This document shows positions 28,200 to 36,931 of a stretch of DNA of 64,000 bases, one piece after another. The position numbers were made by a program, and so were the translations under genes. Where the stretch lies: IMG/VR virus record IMGVR_UViG_3300025141_000046, positions 1-64,000 of that record, one strand, 5' to 3'. Source of the DNA: a virus. The notes under the pieces were generated by a model. The model did no database searches and was not told the origin of the DNA. It saw only the letters and a program-made list of their open reading frames with translations. Numbering within the stretch: the stretch's first letter is position 1; the number at the start of each line of letters is the position of its first letter.

Positions 28200-29056
28200 T
28201 ATGTTGACTCCTTGATCTCTTTGCATAGATCTATTAATGTTAAAAATCTAACTATTTTTTGATCATCAAGCTTTCTTTTTGATTCAGATAATATCTGATT
28301 TTTAACTAGATCAATTTTATCTTTTACAATTTTGTTATCAGTAATTTTCTCAAGTTTACCAACAAGAAGAAGTGACTTTTTAGATACCTCGTTGAGAATA
28401 TTTTCTAGATCCTGTGATTCTTTGCTCCCTTCTGACATCGAAGAAAAAGAATATGCTTTTAAAATCTCTCTCTGATCGTGATCAAACTTTTTATTATATT
28501 TTTTATTTATCTTTTCAGACATAATTTTAACAACCAGGCTATCGACATCAGGATTTGTGTGATCTTCAAGATCGATTGGACTCTTTTCCGCTAGTAGATA
28601 GTCTGAAACCTTTGACTCATACAGCGCTATTCTTTCAATATTTGCTGATTCTCCGTCTCGCCAATCATTTAATAGGACTTGAATTGTTGCAAGAGATTTG
28701 TAGTCAGGGACATATCTTCTGTAAAGATTTGAATCCTTGAGAGAATAGTTCATTTCACGAATGAGACCTGATTTTTCCCTCTCTAGGGACTTTAAGTCTG
28801 TCTTTCTTGCGGCGTTTTTTGCTTCACGTAATATTGCATTAGCAACATTTTTATCTGAAACATGTGACTTAGCAAGAGCTCTAAAGAGTCTAAACTCTTT
28901 GTATAGCGTTGTTCCTTTTTTAAATCTTTTTGAAATAATGTTCAAAGTCTTTTGAGCTTCATTAGTATTACCGTTTATTAAACATTCCGATACTCTTCTC
29001 AATAGAAGCTCGTATACTACCCCGACATTTCTTTTTTTGTTGTGAGATTTTGGCAC
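28199..29056 (-). CDS. Conserved-looking protein between portal and prohead protease (285 aa)
   Basis: Starts with GTG at 29056 (GAGGTG upstream), three bases after the portal gene. It is all-alpha and highly charged, with VVYELLLRRVSECLINGNTN at the front and repeated Lys/Glu/Asp-rich helices after it. I recall similar proteins, with an N-terminal Tyr-Glu-Leu-Leu motif, in the same place in other T4-like marine phages, but not with a known function. It is not clearly T4 gp67 or gp68, which are smaller. The stop is fused to the protease start, so the two are translationally coupled. A role in prohead core or portal assembly is inferred. Confidence 0.55.
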   Translation of the reverse strand: MPKSHNKKRNVGVVYELLLRRVSECLINGNTNEAQKTLNIISKRFKKGTTLYKEFRLFRALAKSHVSDKNVANAILREAKNAARKTDLKSLEREKSGLIREMNYSLKDSNLYRRYVPDYKSLATIQVLLNDWRDGESANIERIALYESKVSDYLLAEKSPIDLEDHTNPDVDSLVVKIMSEKINKKYNKKFDHDQREILKAYSFSSMSEGSKESQDLENILNEVSKKSLLLVGKLEKITDNKIVKDKIDLVKNQILSESKRKLDDQKIVRFLTLIDLCKEIKEST

Positions 29057-29059
29057 GAG

Positions 29060-31069
29060 TTACACCTCATTTTCTTCAGACAATAAAGTCTTTTTCTTTT
29101 TTATATGTATGTTTCTCTCAAGAGAGTTTAACGTTGATCTTAATCTATGTGACATTCTATTCTGCACTTCCATTTTTTCACTAACATATTTATTCATATA
29201 TTCAGACTCAGATTCATAAACAGCAGGGAGCTTGCTAGCATTTTTTATTTCTCTAGATATTTCTAAATTTGGATTTGCATCTGCTTTATTCTCAGATGAT
29301 ACCTTGTATTCATCACTGTCCTCTTCATCCTGTACAATTGCTGAATGATCAACAAACGGCTTCTTTCTCTGTCTCTTTCTGTTTGCGTAAGCTTTGTCAT
29401 CAGCTTTTTTGTACTCAGATAATTTTATCCCTAGCGACTTTGTAATATTATCAACTCTCTCTTGGGCTTTTATCGGAGATCTATCATCTGATACGCTTAG
29501 CCTTGTGAAATCGGGCTCAGTTAGAATCTTAAGGTTACCCTGATTCACATTGTCAGAGTCAGAAAGTTCTACTGGAGACTCACCCGGTTCTCCTCCAGGC
29601 ATAGGAATATCGGGCATAGCCGGAGGTTCAATCTCATCAGTATCTTCACCTTGTGGTGTGGGTAATGTTACCGACTCTATTCTTAGATCATCAAGCTTAT
29701 CAACTTCTCTCTGTATTTTAATTTCTTCAATTTGATCATCTGTCATATTGAATAATTTCTTTCTTACCCAGTCGCGACTCACTAGACCCTCAATATTATT
29801 TGCAGTAGTTGCTACATCAAACCTAGTCCTATAGAGTTCTAATTTTTGCTGCTGGGCTATTGTTGATGGATTAGATAACCTGAGTTGAAAATCTAAAAGA
29901 TCTTCTCCTTCGAAACCGTTACAATAAAGGTGTATTATTGCAATTTTATTTAGTTCTGCAACAACAGTTCTCTGAATTCTTGCAATAGTCCTGCTGAATC
30001 TTACATCCTCTTGCGACAGTGTTGCTTTTGCGCCCAGACCTTCATCATATCCGAGATACGCCTTTGGAATCTTTAGAGCGGCAAATAGTTTCTTTTGAAT
30101 ATACTCTACATCTTCAATAGCAGCAGTATTTTGTCCCCCAGCAAGAGAGTCTATCTTAGTTCCAGACTCGCTACCTCGTACTGGAAGGTAATAGTCTTCA
30201 TCAACAGAGAGAGGATTATATCGCAAATCAACACGTCCAGATGTTCTGTCGACGACTTGCGCTTTCTTTAAAGTTGCTTGAACTTGCTCCATGTAATTTG
30301 GAATATCTTCAGGCGGAACATTTCCAACATCAATATAAAAAACTCTTCTCTCAGGTGATCTAACAATTCTATACACGAGCATTGCATCTTCTACAAGTAT
30401 AAGTTGACGCCAGATCCGTCTTGCCGATTCTAAGACTGACGATCCGTATGGTAAGAAAGCATCGTTTCCAAGAACTCTCATGTGTGAAACTTGCCAATTT
30501 TCAAGAATCTGGTTTCCCTGCGTTACCCACCTAAACCTAACTGCCATGGGATCATCTGGATCAAAGCCCTCCTCTCTTTCTATTTCATTTACCGGTATTG
30601 GGAATGCGCTGATGATTCCATGCTCTGGTGATACATCATTGAATAAAAAGAAATCTCCGTACTTACACAAGTTTCTAGCCCAGGCTGTTAAATTAAACTC
30701 TACATTTAATGTGTCATAAAAGAGATCGTGCAAAAGTTTTTCTATGGTGTGATTTTCTGAATACACATGCAAAACTTGGCCATGTTCATCTGCTGCCACT
30801 GTTTCTTCGGAGTAGATATCAAGTGCACTAGATATTTCCGGTGTGTATTCCATTTCGCTGAAATCTGAATATCTTGCCATTCTATCATAAGTGCCATATG
30901 CACTCATTGCACTGCTGTACACGTGGCTCTGGTTTTTTCTAAAGAGCTCAAAAGCTGACGAAGTTTTAATAGAAGAGTCTAGGTTCCTGACCTTTCTTTT
31001 AATAACAGGCCCACTCCTAAACAGTGTTGTGAGCCTTCTAAATAGAGATGTTGCTGGTTCTTCTGCCAT
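29060..31069 (-). CDS. Portal protein, gp20-like
   Basis: A 669-residue protein (T4 gp20: 524). Portal motifs run through residues 70-450: an EYTPEISSALDIYSEE region, then NLCKYGDFFLFNDVSPEHGI, then YGSSVLESARRIWRQLILVE with a MLVYRIVRSPERRVFYIDVG segment, and AYLGYDEGLGAKATLSQEDV near residue 345. The C-terminal 200 residues are an extra, Asp/Glu/Lys-rich and probably disordered tail ending in Lys-rich and acidic stretches. The portal forms the dodecameric ring at one capsid vertex and binds the terminase, whose gene lies 10 bases upstream. Shine-Dalgarno (TAGGATAT) is moderate. Confidence 0.9.
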   Translation of the reverse strand: MAEEPATSLFRRLTTLFRSGPVIKRKVRNLDSSIKTSSAFELFRKNQSHVYSSAMSAYGTYDRMARYSDFSEMEYTPEISSALDIYSEETVAADEHGQVLHVYSENHTIEKLLHDLFYDTLNVEFNLTAWARNLCKYGDFFLFNDVSPEHGIISAFPIPVNEIEREEGFDPDDPMAVRFRWVTQGNQILENWQVSHMRVLGNDAFLPYGSSVLESARRIWRQLILVEDAMLVYRIVRSPERRVFYIDVGNVPPEDIPNYMEQVQATLKKAQVVDRTSGRVDLRYNPLSVDEDYYLPVRGSESGTKIDSLAGGQNTAAIEDVEYIQKKLFAALKIPKAYLGYDEGLGAKATLSQEDVRFSRTIARIQRTVVAELNKIAIIHLYCNGFEGEDLLDFQLRLSNPSTIAQQQKLELYRTRFDVATTANNIEGLVSRDWVRKKLFNMTDDQIEEIKIQREVDKLDDLRIESVTLPTPQGEDTDEIEPPAMPDIPMPGGEPGESPVELSDSDNVNQGNLKILTEPDFTRLSVSDDRSPIKAQERVDNITKSLGIKLSEYKKADDKAYANRKRQRKKPFVDHSAIVQDEEDSDEYKVSSENKADANPNLEISREIKNASKLPAVYESESEYMNKYVSEKMEVQNRMSHRLRSTLNSLERNIHIKKKKTLLSEENEV

Positions 31070-31079
31070 ATTCTATATC

Positions 31080-32708
31080 CTATAGGATCCATTTCCAATC
31101 ATTAAGTATCTTTATTTTATTCTTTATATCCGTACTGTGAATACCTCTTTTAGCAGGCATGCGTGGATCTACACCTTTTCTATCAGTCCCAGGGTTATTA
31201 TGAGGTCTTTCGTCTAAAATTGCATCAGGAATATCATCATACGTAGTTCTTGTAACAGACATAGCTTTTATCATTGAATCATTTAGCGTTTTGCTATCCT
31301 TGCTATATCCCTCAGATGAATCACATATCCATGTACCAATTGCAAGACTCATAACTAGATCATCATTGTGACCCTTCATGCCCTGTGCTTTCTGCCCTAT
31401 CCATATAAATGTCTTAAGCTCTTCATATGTTCTGCTGCTGTAAATTTTTAACATTTTATTTCTTAACATTTCTTCAAGCTTTGTTAAAACTAGAGATCTA
31501 GTTCTACCGCTTGTTGTAAATCCTGCAAGATCAGGACTTGCATCTGGAACATAATCACCAATAAAAATAGCTTTTCTTTTCTTGTAGTATAGATTCGGAT
31601 ATTGAATTTCTTTCATTTTTAATATTGTTGCATATCCGTAAGAATTATTTTCTGGGCATACGACTGCATTATTATATTTTTCGCCATATTCTGCTAGAAG
31701 TTCACCAAGCCTATCTGGCGGAATTTTCCCCTTATACTCTGCGACAACTTCTGACTCTCCTGCGTCAATGACATGAAAAGTTGAATAATCTCTTGAATCT
31801 CCGCGAGAAACATCTGCTGAAATAATATAATCGTGTTCGCTTAGCGGGTACTTCCATGTCCACACTCCATGATCAGGGCCAGACCTTTCAATAGGCTTCC
31901 TTATTAGCTCTCTGATGTACTCTAAATCGTTCTTTGATAGAAAGGTTTCACCGGATGCTGCAAAGTCACAGAGATACTCCTGCGCAATCTGTCTATCAGA
32001 TAGATTTTTTGTTGTTTCGTCAAACCACGAGACATCTCTCTCTGGGTGTGCATCCCAGGGTAGCCTGATTGATTTAAATTCATTTAAACCTGCTTCAGCG
32101 TCTGTGTAAAGCTTGTGATACTGGCCGCCGACACCGTTGGGAGTTGATAGAATTATAACTCTTCCGCCTGTAGAAATAGTGGGATATAAACCCATCCATA
32201 GTGAATCAAAATTCTTTACAAACGCAGCCTCATCAACAATTAGCAAAGAAAGTGCTTCTGACCTACCAGCATCATCAGATGTTGGAATTGCCTTTATGGT
32301 AGAGCCATTGCCAAATTGTAAAAGTTGCTTATTGTTTGAAATTAGCTCAGGTAGAATTATCCAGCTAGGAAGTCCCCTGAGCATTGTCTTAACTTTTGTT
32401 ATGAAGTTTTGAGCTACAGTAAGCTTTGTTGCAATAACAAGTATATTTTTATCTCTTTGATAAAGTGCCATCCAGAGAGAATATGCTGCAACAAGTGTTG
32501 ATAGGCCAAGTTGCCTTGATTTTAAAACTATTGAAAATCGCTCATCGAGAAATGTTTCAATACAATCGTCCTGGAACACGAAGGTGTCAAATTTTATTAG
32601 ACCGCGGACAGGATGTTGTATCTTTACATAATTGTTAAAAAAATAAACCGGGTCCTTACCGCACTTAATAATTTCTTGAACTTGCTTACTTTTTGTCGGT
32701 ACAGCCAT
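31080..32708 (-). CDS. Terminase large subunit, gp17-like
   Basis: A 542-residue protein (T4 gp17: 610) from the ATG at 32708, one base after the previous stop; a TTG three codons upstream is less likely. It has both terminase activities. The ATPase part has Walker A SRQLGLST at about 64-71 and Walker B LLIVDE at about 155-160. The RNase-H-type nuclease has Asp in ISADVSRGDSRD near 299, Glu in VCPENN near 353 and Asp in GHNDDLVMS near 449. It packages DNA through the portal and cuts it when the head is full. No recognisable small subunit is encoded beside it; see the 128-aa gene. Confidence 0.92.
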   Translation of the reverse strand: MAVPTKSKQVQEIIKCGKDPVYFFNNYVKIQHPVRGLIKFDTFVFQDDCIETFLDERFSIVLKSRQLGLSTLVAAYSLWMALYQRDKNILVIATKLTVAQNFITKVKTMLRGLPSWIILPELISNNKQLLQFGNGSTIKAIPTSDDAGRSEALSLLIVDEAAFVKNFDSLWMGLYPTISTGGRVIILSTPNGVGGQYHKLYTDAEAGLNEFKSIRLPWDAHPERDVSWFDETTKNLSDRQIAQEYLCDFAASGETFLSKNDLEYIRELIRKPIERSGPDHGVWTWKYPLSEHDYIISADVSRGDSRDYSTFHVIDAGESEVVAEYKGKIPPDRLGELLAEYGEKYNNAVVCPENNSYGYATILKMKEIQYPNLYYKKRKAIFIGDYVPDASPDLAGFTTSGRTRSLVLTKLEEMLRNKMLKIYSSRTYEELKTFIWIGQKAQGMKGHNDDLVMSLAIGTWICDSSEGYSKDSKTLNDSMIKAMSVTRTTYDDIPDAILDERPHNNPGTDRKGVDPRMPAKRGIHSTDIKNKIKILNDWKWIL

Positions 32709-32709
32709 C

Positions 32710-33096
32710 TTAATCAACTTTGAAAGTTGTAAATCTCCTATAATACGCAGTTCTTTTTGGAGAAAAAGGAGATGCTGTGATCACCTCTATTGAATCATTT
32801 GTATCCAGCTCTTTGCACTTTAGAGCTCTACCAGCTTGTGACTTGAACTCCTTTTTTAACTCCTTAATATACTCCTTGATAATTGCAAAAGATTCATCTT
32901 CAAAAGACTTTGCTTGATCTCTTAGATTTCTATCACTCATAAGGTTGACAATTGTAGTATATGCACACGTTATAGTGTCTCCCTGCACAGAGACATTTAT
33001 ACCAGCTGTAGGTACTTTTTTATTAAGGCCGCCTGGATATCCCCAGGTGTGATTTGTAATTTGCCCCAAATAATTAATTTCTTCTGATGTAAGCAT
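32710..33096 (-). CDS. Protein of unknown function upstream of terminase (128 aa)
   Basis: ATG start with AGAGG about 12 bases upstream. It is mixed alpha/beta: an N-terminal LTSEEINYLGQITNHTWGYP, a beta segment, a Lys/Glu-rich helix FAIIKEYIKELKKEFKSQAG, and a C-terminal strand region with PKRTAYYRRFTTF. It lies directly before the terminase large subunit, where T4 has gp16, but it does not show the helix-turn-helix and coiled coil of small terminases. It could be an accessory packaging protein. Function is unknown. Confidence 0.55.
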   Translation of the reverse strand: MLTSEEINYLGQITNHTWGYPGGLNKKVPTAGINVSVQGDTITCAYTTIVNLMSDRNLRDQAKSFEDESFAIIKEYIKELKKEFKSQAGRALKCKELDTNDSIEVITASPFSPKRTAYYRRFTTFKVD

Positions 33097-33110
33097 TTTT
33101 TTAAAAACCT

Positions 33111-33362
33111 CTAGATGTAATTATCTATCTCATTTAGAATTGAATACACACTTTTCTCATTCTGGATCTTAAATTTTTTAATTTCATCTTTTGACGGACG
33201 CCAGCCTGCTTCCCATTTTTTACGATTTGGCTGGAAAAAAGTAAGCTCGCAGCTTCTACACACGCCTACGAGCATTTTTGATCTATGATCTATAGAATTT
33301 AAACTCAAGACTCCGCAAGTATCACAAAATACTTTTGCTTTATTTTTATACAAATTTGACAT
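33111..33362 (-). CDS. Small zinc-ribbon protein (83 aa)
   Basis: I start it at the ATG at 33362, which lies within the final codons of the SbcD-SbcC fusion gene and follows AAAGGA; a longer reading frame upstream is probably not used. It has two Cys pairs, VFCDTCGV and VCRSCEL, 18 residues apart, making a likely zinc ribbon. A basic-aromatic segment (FFQPNRKKWEAGWRPS) follows, then a helix. No family is recognised. Zinc ribbons of this size in phages often bind DNA, RNA or polymerase. Its overlap with the recombination nuclease links the two in expression. Confidence 0.6.
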   Translation of the reverse strand: MSNLYKNKAKVFCDTCGVLSLNSIDHRSKMLVGVCRSCELTFFQPNRKKWEAGWRPSKDEIKKFKIQNEKSVYSILNEIDNYI

Positions 33363-36300
33363 ATGAATCTTTTCCTTTTTTAATAATTTCAACAGAGTTA
33401 TCAACACAATCTTTGACTGCATCTACATGTGATATTACTATAATATTTCTAAACCACTTTTTTAGTGATTCGAGCAGTCTTGTACACGCCTCTAGATTTG
33501 TTGCGTCTAGTGATCCAAAACCCTCATCAATGATCATCATATTTGTCTTTGTTAAAGATGATGTATTGATGAGAGAAACTCTTATTGCCAAAGACGCAAT
33601 CATTTTTTCCATTCCGGATGCTAACTCAATAACTCTCTTACTATCACCGTAATCTATGTAGACATCAAGTGCATTTGTACTCAAGTCTGTTTCAAGCGTC
33701 ACAGTAAAATCAACGACACCTTGAAGAACTGATTCAATTTCCCTGTTTATTACGGGCAATCTTGACATCATTATTTGGAGCGGTATACCTTTTTTTGAAA
33801 CTGCTTGGGAAAATAAATCATATATTCTCATCTGCCTTTTTAGCTGGTTGTGATTTTCTTTATCATCCTCTAGAGATTTAATTGTAAATTTTAACTTAGC
33901 TATTTTTTCAATTAGTTTAGTTTGTGATTTTTCAAAATTTTCAATTTTTTCGGCAACAGAGTTTATTTTTATCTTGATGTCTGCTACTCCTTCATCCCTG
34001 TGTGTCTCTAGAAATAGAGACATTTTCTCTTTTTCCCTTTCAAGGTCGCCTAGTTTCTCTTTGCTTCTAATGATAGATTCCTCAAGATTAGATTCTTTTT
34101 CAATATCAAGATTTATATTTCCTGAAAGATCTTTTGATTTGAGAAATAGAGCTTCATATTTTCTAATTTTTTCATCTGGATTAATATTGTTAATAATATC
34201 TAGACTTTCTTTGCAATCATTTAATGACTGAAGAGATGCTGCTATTGTCTCCTCTTGTGATTCTATCAGTGCTTTATCTTCATGAGATGACTTGATAAAC
34301 ATGCACGTGGGAAATTTGTCGCCACACGGAACTTGATTAAGTCTTTCTGCAGATTCGTTTAACCTTTTAATATTTGATAAAGATTTTTCATAGTTGCTTG
34401 AAAGTGTAATCAAGCTCTTTTCCATAGCGATCTTTGCGTCTCTTTGATCTTTAAGCTCAGAAATAGAAATCAAATTACAGACAGCATCAATTCTTTTTAA
34501 CTTTTCTTTCTTTTCTATAATCGAGGTAGAAATAGAGATTTTAGTTTCTTCACTAAGCTCAATTTTTTCAACCAGACTCTTTATTTCATTTTTCTTACTG
34601 GAAAGTTCAGAAATAGTATAACAGTTCCTAGATGAAAATCCAAGCTGGGAAATTTGATTTCTCAGATCTGCTAGATCTTCTCTTGAAGATTTAATATTTA
34701 CTTTTAGCTCTTTTAGACTAGACTCTAGCTCTTTTAGTGACACCTTTTCTTCTGATATTTTTAGAGTCCAGTCTTCCTTCTTAATAGATCTAGACAGTGC
34801 CTTGATAGATCCGTAATCCTGTTTGCAAGAATCACTCATTTTTTCAAAAACTTCAAGATCTAAAAATTTTGTTAAAATACTTTTTCTGCTAGTTGAACCT
34901 TCACTAATGAACCTATTCATGTCTCCCTGACACGCGAGTGATGTCATTAAAAAGTCATCAGACGTACCAATCAGTTTTCTTAAAACTTTTTCTGTCTCTC
35001 TTCTCTGCTCTTCTGTTAGATTTTCTTTAACCTCACCATCTTTTGAAAGTTTTTGAAGATCTAGAGATGTCGAAGCATAAACTTCATTCTTTCTAGTTGT
35101 ATGCTTGACTGTCCCCCTGCTTATTCTAAATCTTTCACCATTAAGCTTAATATCAACAGACGCCTTGGCGAAATTTTTTCTACTATTTACAATGTGAAGA
35201 TTTTTTACAGGACCCCTGTCTGTGGTATTAAAAAGACAGTACATAAGTGATCCAATAATTGAAGATTTTCCTTTTGTATTTTTTCCGAATATTCCAGTAA
35301 TTCCTGTATTTTTAGCAAAATCAATTCTATTATCTTTCCCATACGAAAATAGATTATCAAAATTAAAACTTTCGATTCCCCATCTTGCGTTTCTAATAGT
35401 CTCATCATCTGATGCTACTAGGGAAAAATATTTATCAACAAGATCCTTTATATCATCCCTCTCTTCTTGCTCTAGAGAAGATGCCTTGAAATAATCTCTA
35501 AAAAGTGAATAATGTGTCGATATATCACGTAAATTCGAGTCATTCTCGCTGGCAAGGCTAGCAATTTTCTTAGAGCCAGCTTGGTTTTCACTCTTGAAAA
35601 CAACCTCTTCTGCTGCCATATCAGACTTAAGACGTGCTGATATTTCTTGAGAATCAGCTTGGGTGAGCTGCTCTTTTGATCTAATTCTAAACCTAGCCCC
35701 ATCTTGGCATGTAGATGCTAATTGTAATGTATCAAGGACTGTCCCAGCCCAGTCAATTGTAACAAATTGAGAGTAGTGTGGTATTTTATAGAACTTACTC
35801 GTGAACTTGTCACTGCTTTCTATATCCCACAGTAAAAATCCCTTGCCTATATCCTCACCGTAATTTTGCTGAATAGCTGACCCGCAATATGCAATTGTCT
35901 TTTTGCTATCCAGATACTGTCTTCTGTGTATGTCTCCCAAAAGGGAGAACTGAAAGTTCTCAAATAGATCAACTGTTGTGTCGCCTTCGATCTCCCAATC
36001 AATGTCTGTCTTTGATCCCCAAACGGCACCGTGAAAGAGTGCGATATTTACATCTCCGTCAATTGGTCTGACTTTCTGCCAGCCTGCTTCATCAAAGCAA
36101 GAAAAAACACACCAGTTAAAGCCAGGAGTTCCCGTTGGGTACACGCCAGATTCTTTATAGAGATGAATATTCTTATTATCAAGTGCAGATATTATTGGAG
36201 TTATTGCATCCTGGCGATCTTTATTTAGCATTAATCCGTCATGATTGCCTAAAATAATATGAACTGGGCATATCTCTGCCATTGAAGTAAACCACCACAC

Positions 36301-36483
36301 TAGTCTATCAATTAACTCTGGGGATATACCCTGAGTCTTCGAATGAACTATGTCGCCACCAACATAAATTACGTCTGGTTTAAGATTTTTACACTGTTTA
36401 AAAAATTCACTAAAAGATCTTGTATACTCTTCATGTCTAGAAAGACCCCTCCAGTGAATATCAGCAATATGAATTATTCTCAT
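33346..36483 (-). CDS. Single-chain SbcD-SbcC (Mre11-Rad50) recombination nuclease
   Basis: A 1045-residue protein in which two normally separate subunits, T4 gp47 and gp46, are fused. Residues 1-230 are the Mre11/SbcD metallophosphatase with all motifs: DIH (8-10), GGDIV (Asp44), GNHD (79-82), His151 and GDIH (183-186). Walker A GKNTKGKS is at 400-407. A long coiled coil follows, with a hook region bearing C720 and C727. Then comes the signature LASGMEKMIASLAIR and Walker B MMIIDEGFGSLD near the end. It would resect DNA ends for recombination-dependent replication. It starts at ATG with GAGG eight bases upstream. The downstream zinc-ribbon gene overlaps its end. Confidence 0.9.
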   Translation of the reverse strand: MRIIHIADIHWRGLSRHEEYTRSFSEFFKQCKNLKPDVIYVGGDIVHSKTQGISPELIDRLVWWFTSMAEICPVHIILGNHDGLMLNKDRQDAITPIISALDNKNIHLYKESGVYPTGTPGFNWCVFSCFDEAGWQKVRPIDGDVNIALFHGAVWGSKTDIDWEIEGDTTVDLFENFQFSLLGDIHRRQYLDSKKTIAYCGSAIQQNYGEDIGKGFLLWDIESSDKFTSKFYKIPHYSQFVTIDWAGTVLDTLQLASTCQDGARFRIRSKEQLTQADSQEISARLKSDMAAEEVVFKSENQAGSKKIASLASENDSNLRDISTHYSLFRDYFKASSLEQEERDDIKDLVDKYFSLVASDDETIRNARWGIESFNFDNLFSYGKDNRIDFAKNTGITGIFGKNTKGKSSIIGSLMYCLFNTTDRGPVKNLHIVNSRKNFAKASVDIKLNGERFRISRGTVKHTTRKNEVYASTSLDLQKLSKDGEVKENLTEEQRRETEKVLRKLIGTSDDFLMTSLACQGDMNRFISEGSTSRKSILTKFLDLEVFEKMSDSCKQDYGSIKALSRSIKKEDWTLKISEEKVSLKELESSLKELKVNIKSSREDLADLRNQISQLGFSSRNCYTISELSSKKNEIKSLVEKIELSEETKISISTSIIEKKEKLKRIDAVCNLISISELKDQRDAKIAMEKSLITLSSNYEKSLSNIKRLNESAERLNQVPCGDKFPTCMFIKSSHEDKALIESQEETIAASLQSLNDCKESLDIINNINPDEKIRKYEALFLKSKDLSGNINLDIEKESNLEESIIRSKEKLGDLEREKEKMSLFLETHRDEGVADIKIKINSVAEKIENFEKSQTKLIEKIAKLKFTIKSLEDDKENHNQLKRQMRIYDLFSQAVSKKGIPLQIMMSRLPVINREIESVLQGVVDFTVTLETDLSTNALDVYIDYGDSKRVIELASGMEKMIASLAIRVSLINTSSLTKTNMMIIDEGFGSLDATNLEACTRLLESLKKWFRNIIVISHVDAVKDCVDNSVEIIKKGKDSYVKFV

Positions 36484-36543
36484 GATCCTCTTTGGACACT
36501 TGCAATTAAATTATTATACATACACACCAGATGTACAAATTTA

Positions 36544-36900
36544 TTAATAGTCATCCGTGTGCATCTTGTATTCAAGATAATCGTATACAGCACTTATTTT
36601 TTCTGCTGCTCGAGCTATTTTACTCTGCGACCACGGGGGTAAATCATCTTCATCATTAAGCATATCATACAAGCTTTGTGCTTTAGTAAAGATATAATAC
36701 AGGTGCTTTTTAGCGGCGCGGCCTTCACTATCAGATGATTTTACATGACCGTAGCTTAAGTTTCTGCCCGGGTTATCATCGCCAGGGACTTCTCTTTGTT
36801 GAACAATTCCGGGGGAGGCTCTATCTGAAAAAATCGCATCATCCTGTAAAACAGTCATTATTTCTTCATAAATTAATTTTCTAATTTCTGACATTTTCAT
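36544..36900 (-). CDS. Small protein of unknown function (118 aa) between primase and nuclease
   Basis: ATG at 36900 (a second ATG two codons on is possible); upstream GGCGAG gives a weak ribosome site. It opens with an amphipathic helix MSEIRKLIYEEIMTVL, resembling the N-termini of small head-region proteins at 26857-27102 and 27170-27592. The middle is polar, with PGIVQQREVPGDDNPGRN, and the C-terminal half has two helices (AAKKHLYYIFTKAQSLYDML and IARAAEKISAVYDYLEYKM). The location within DNA-metabolism genes suggests a replication accessory, while the N-terminal helix could mark packaging into the head. Neither is shown. Confidence 0.45.
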   Translation of the reverse strand: MKMSEIRKLIYEEIMTVLQDDAIFSDRASPGIVQQREVPGDDNPGRNLSYGHVKSSDSEGRAAKKHLYYIFTKAQSLYDMLNDEDDLPPWSQSKIARAAEKISAVYDYLEYKMHTDDY

Positions 36901-36931
36901 GATTGCTCGCCGTCCTAGCTTATAAATATTT

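Noticed and set aside
28200-28226. Longer prohead protease from an upstream ATG
   Set aside because: The ATG at 28199 is coupled to the previous stop and has AAGGAG at ideal distance. The upstream start lies within the previous gene without one.
32709-32717. TTG three codons upstream as the terminase start
   Set aside because: The ATG at 32708 lies one base after the upstream stop and gives a normal terminase N-terminus; TTG adds only three residues without a better ribosome site.
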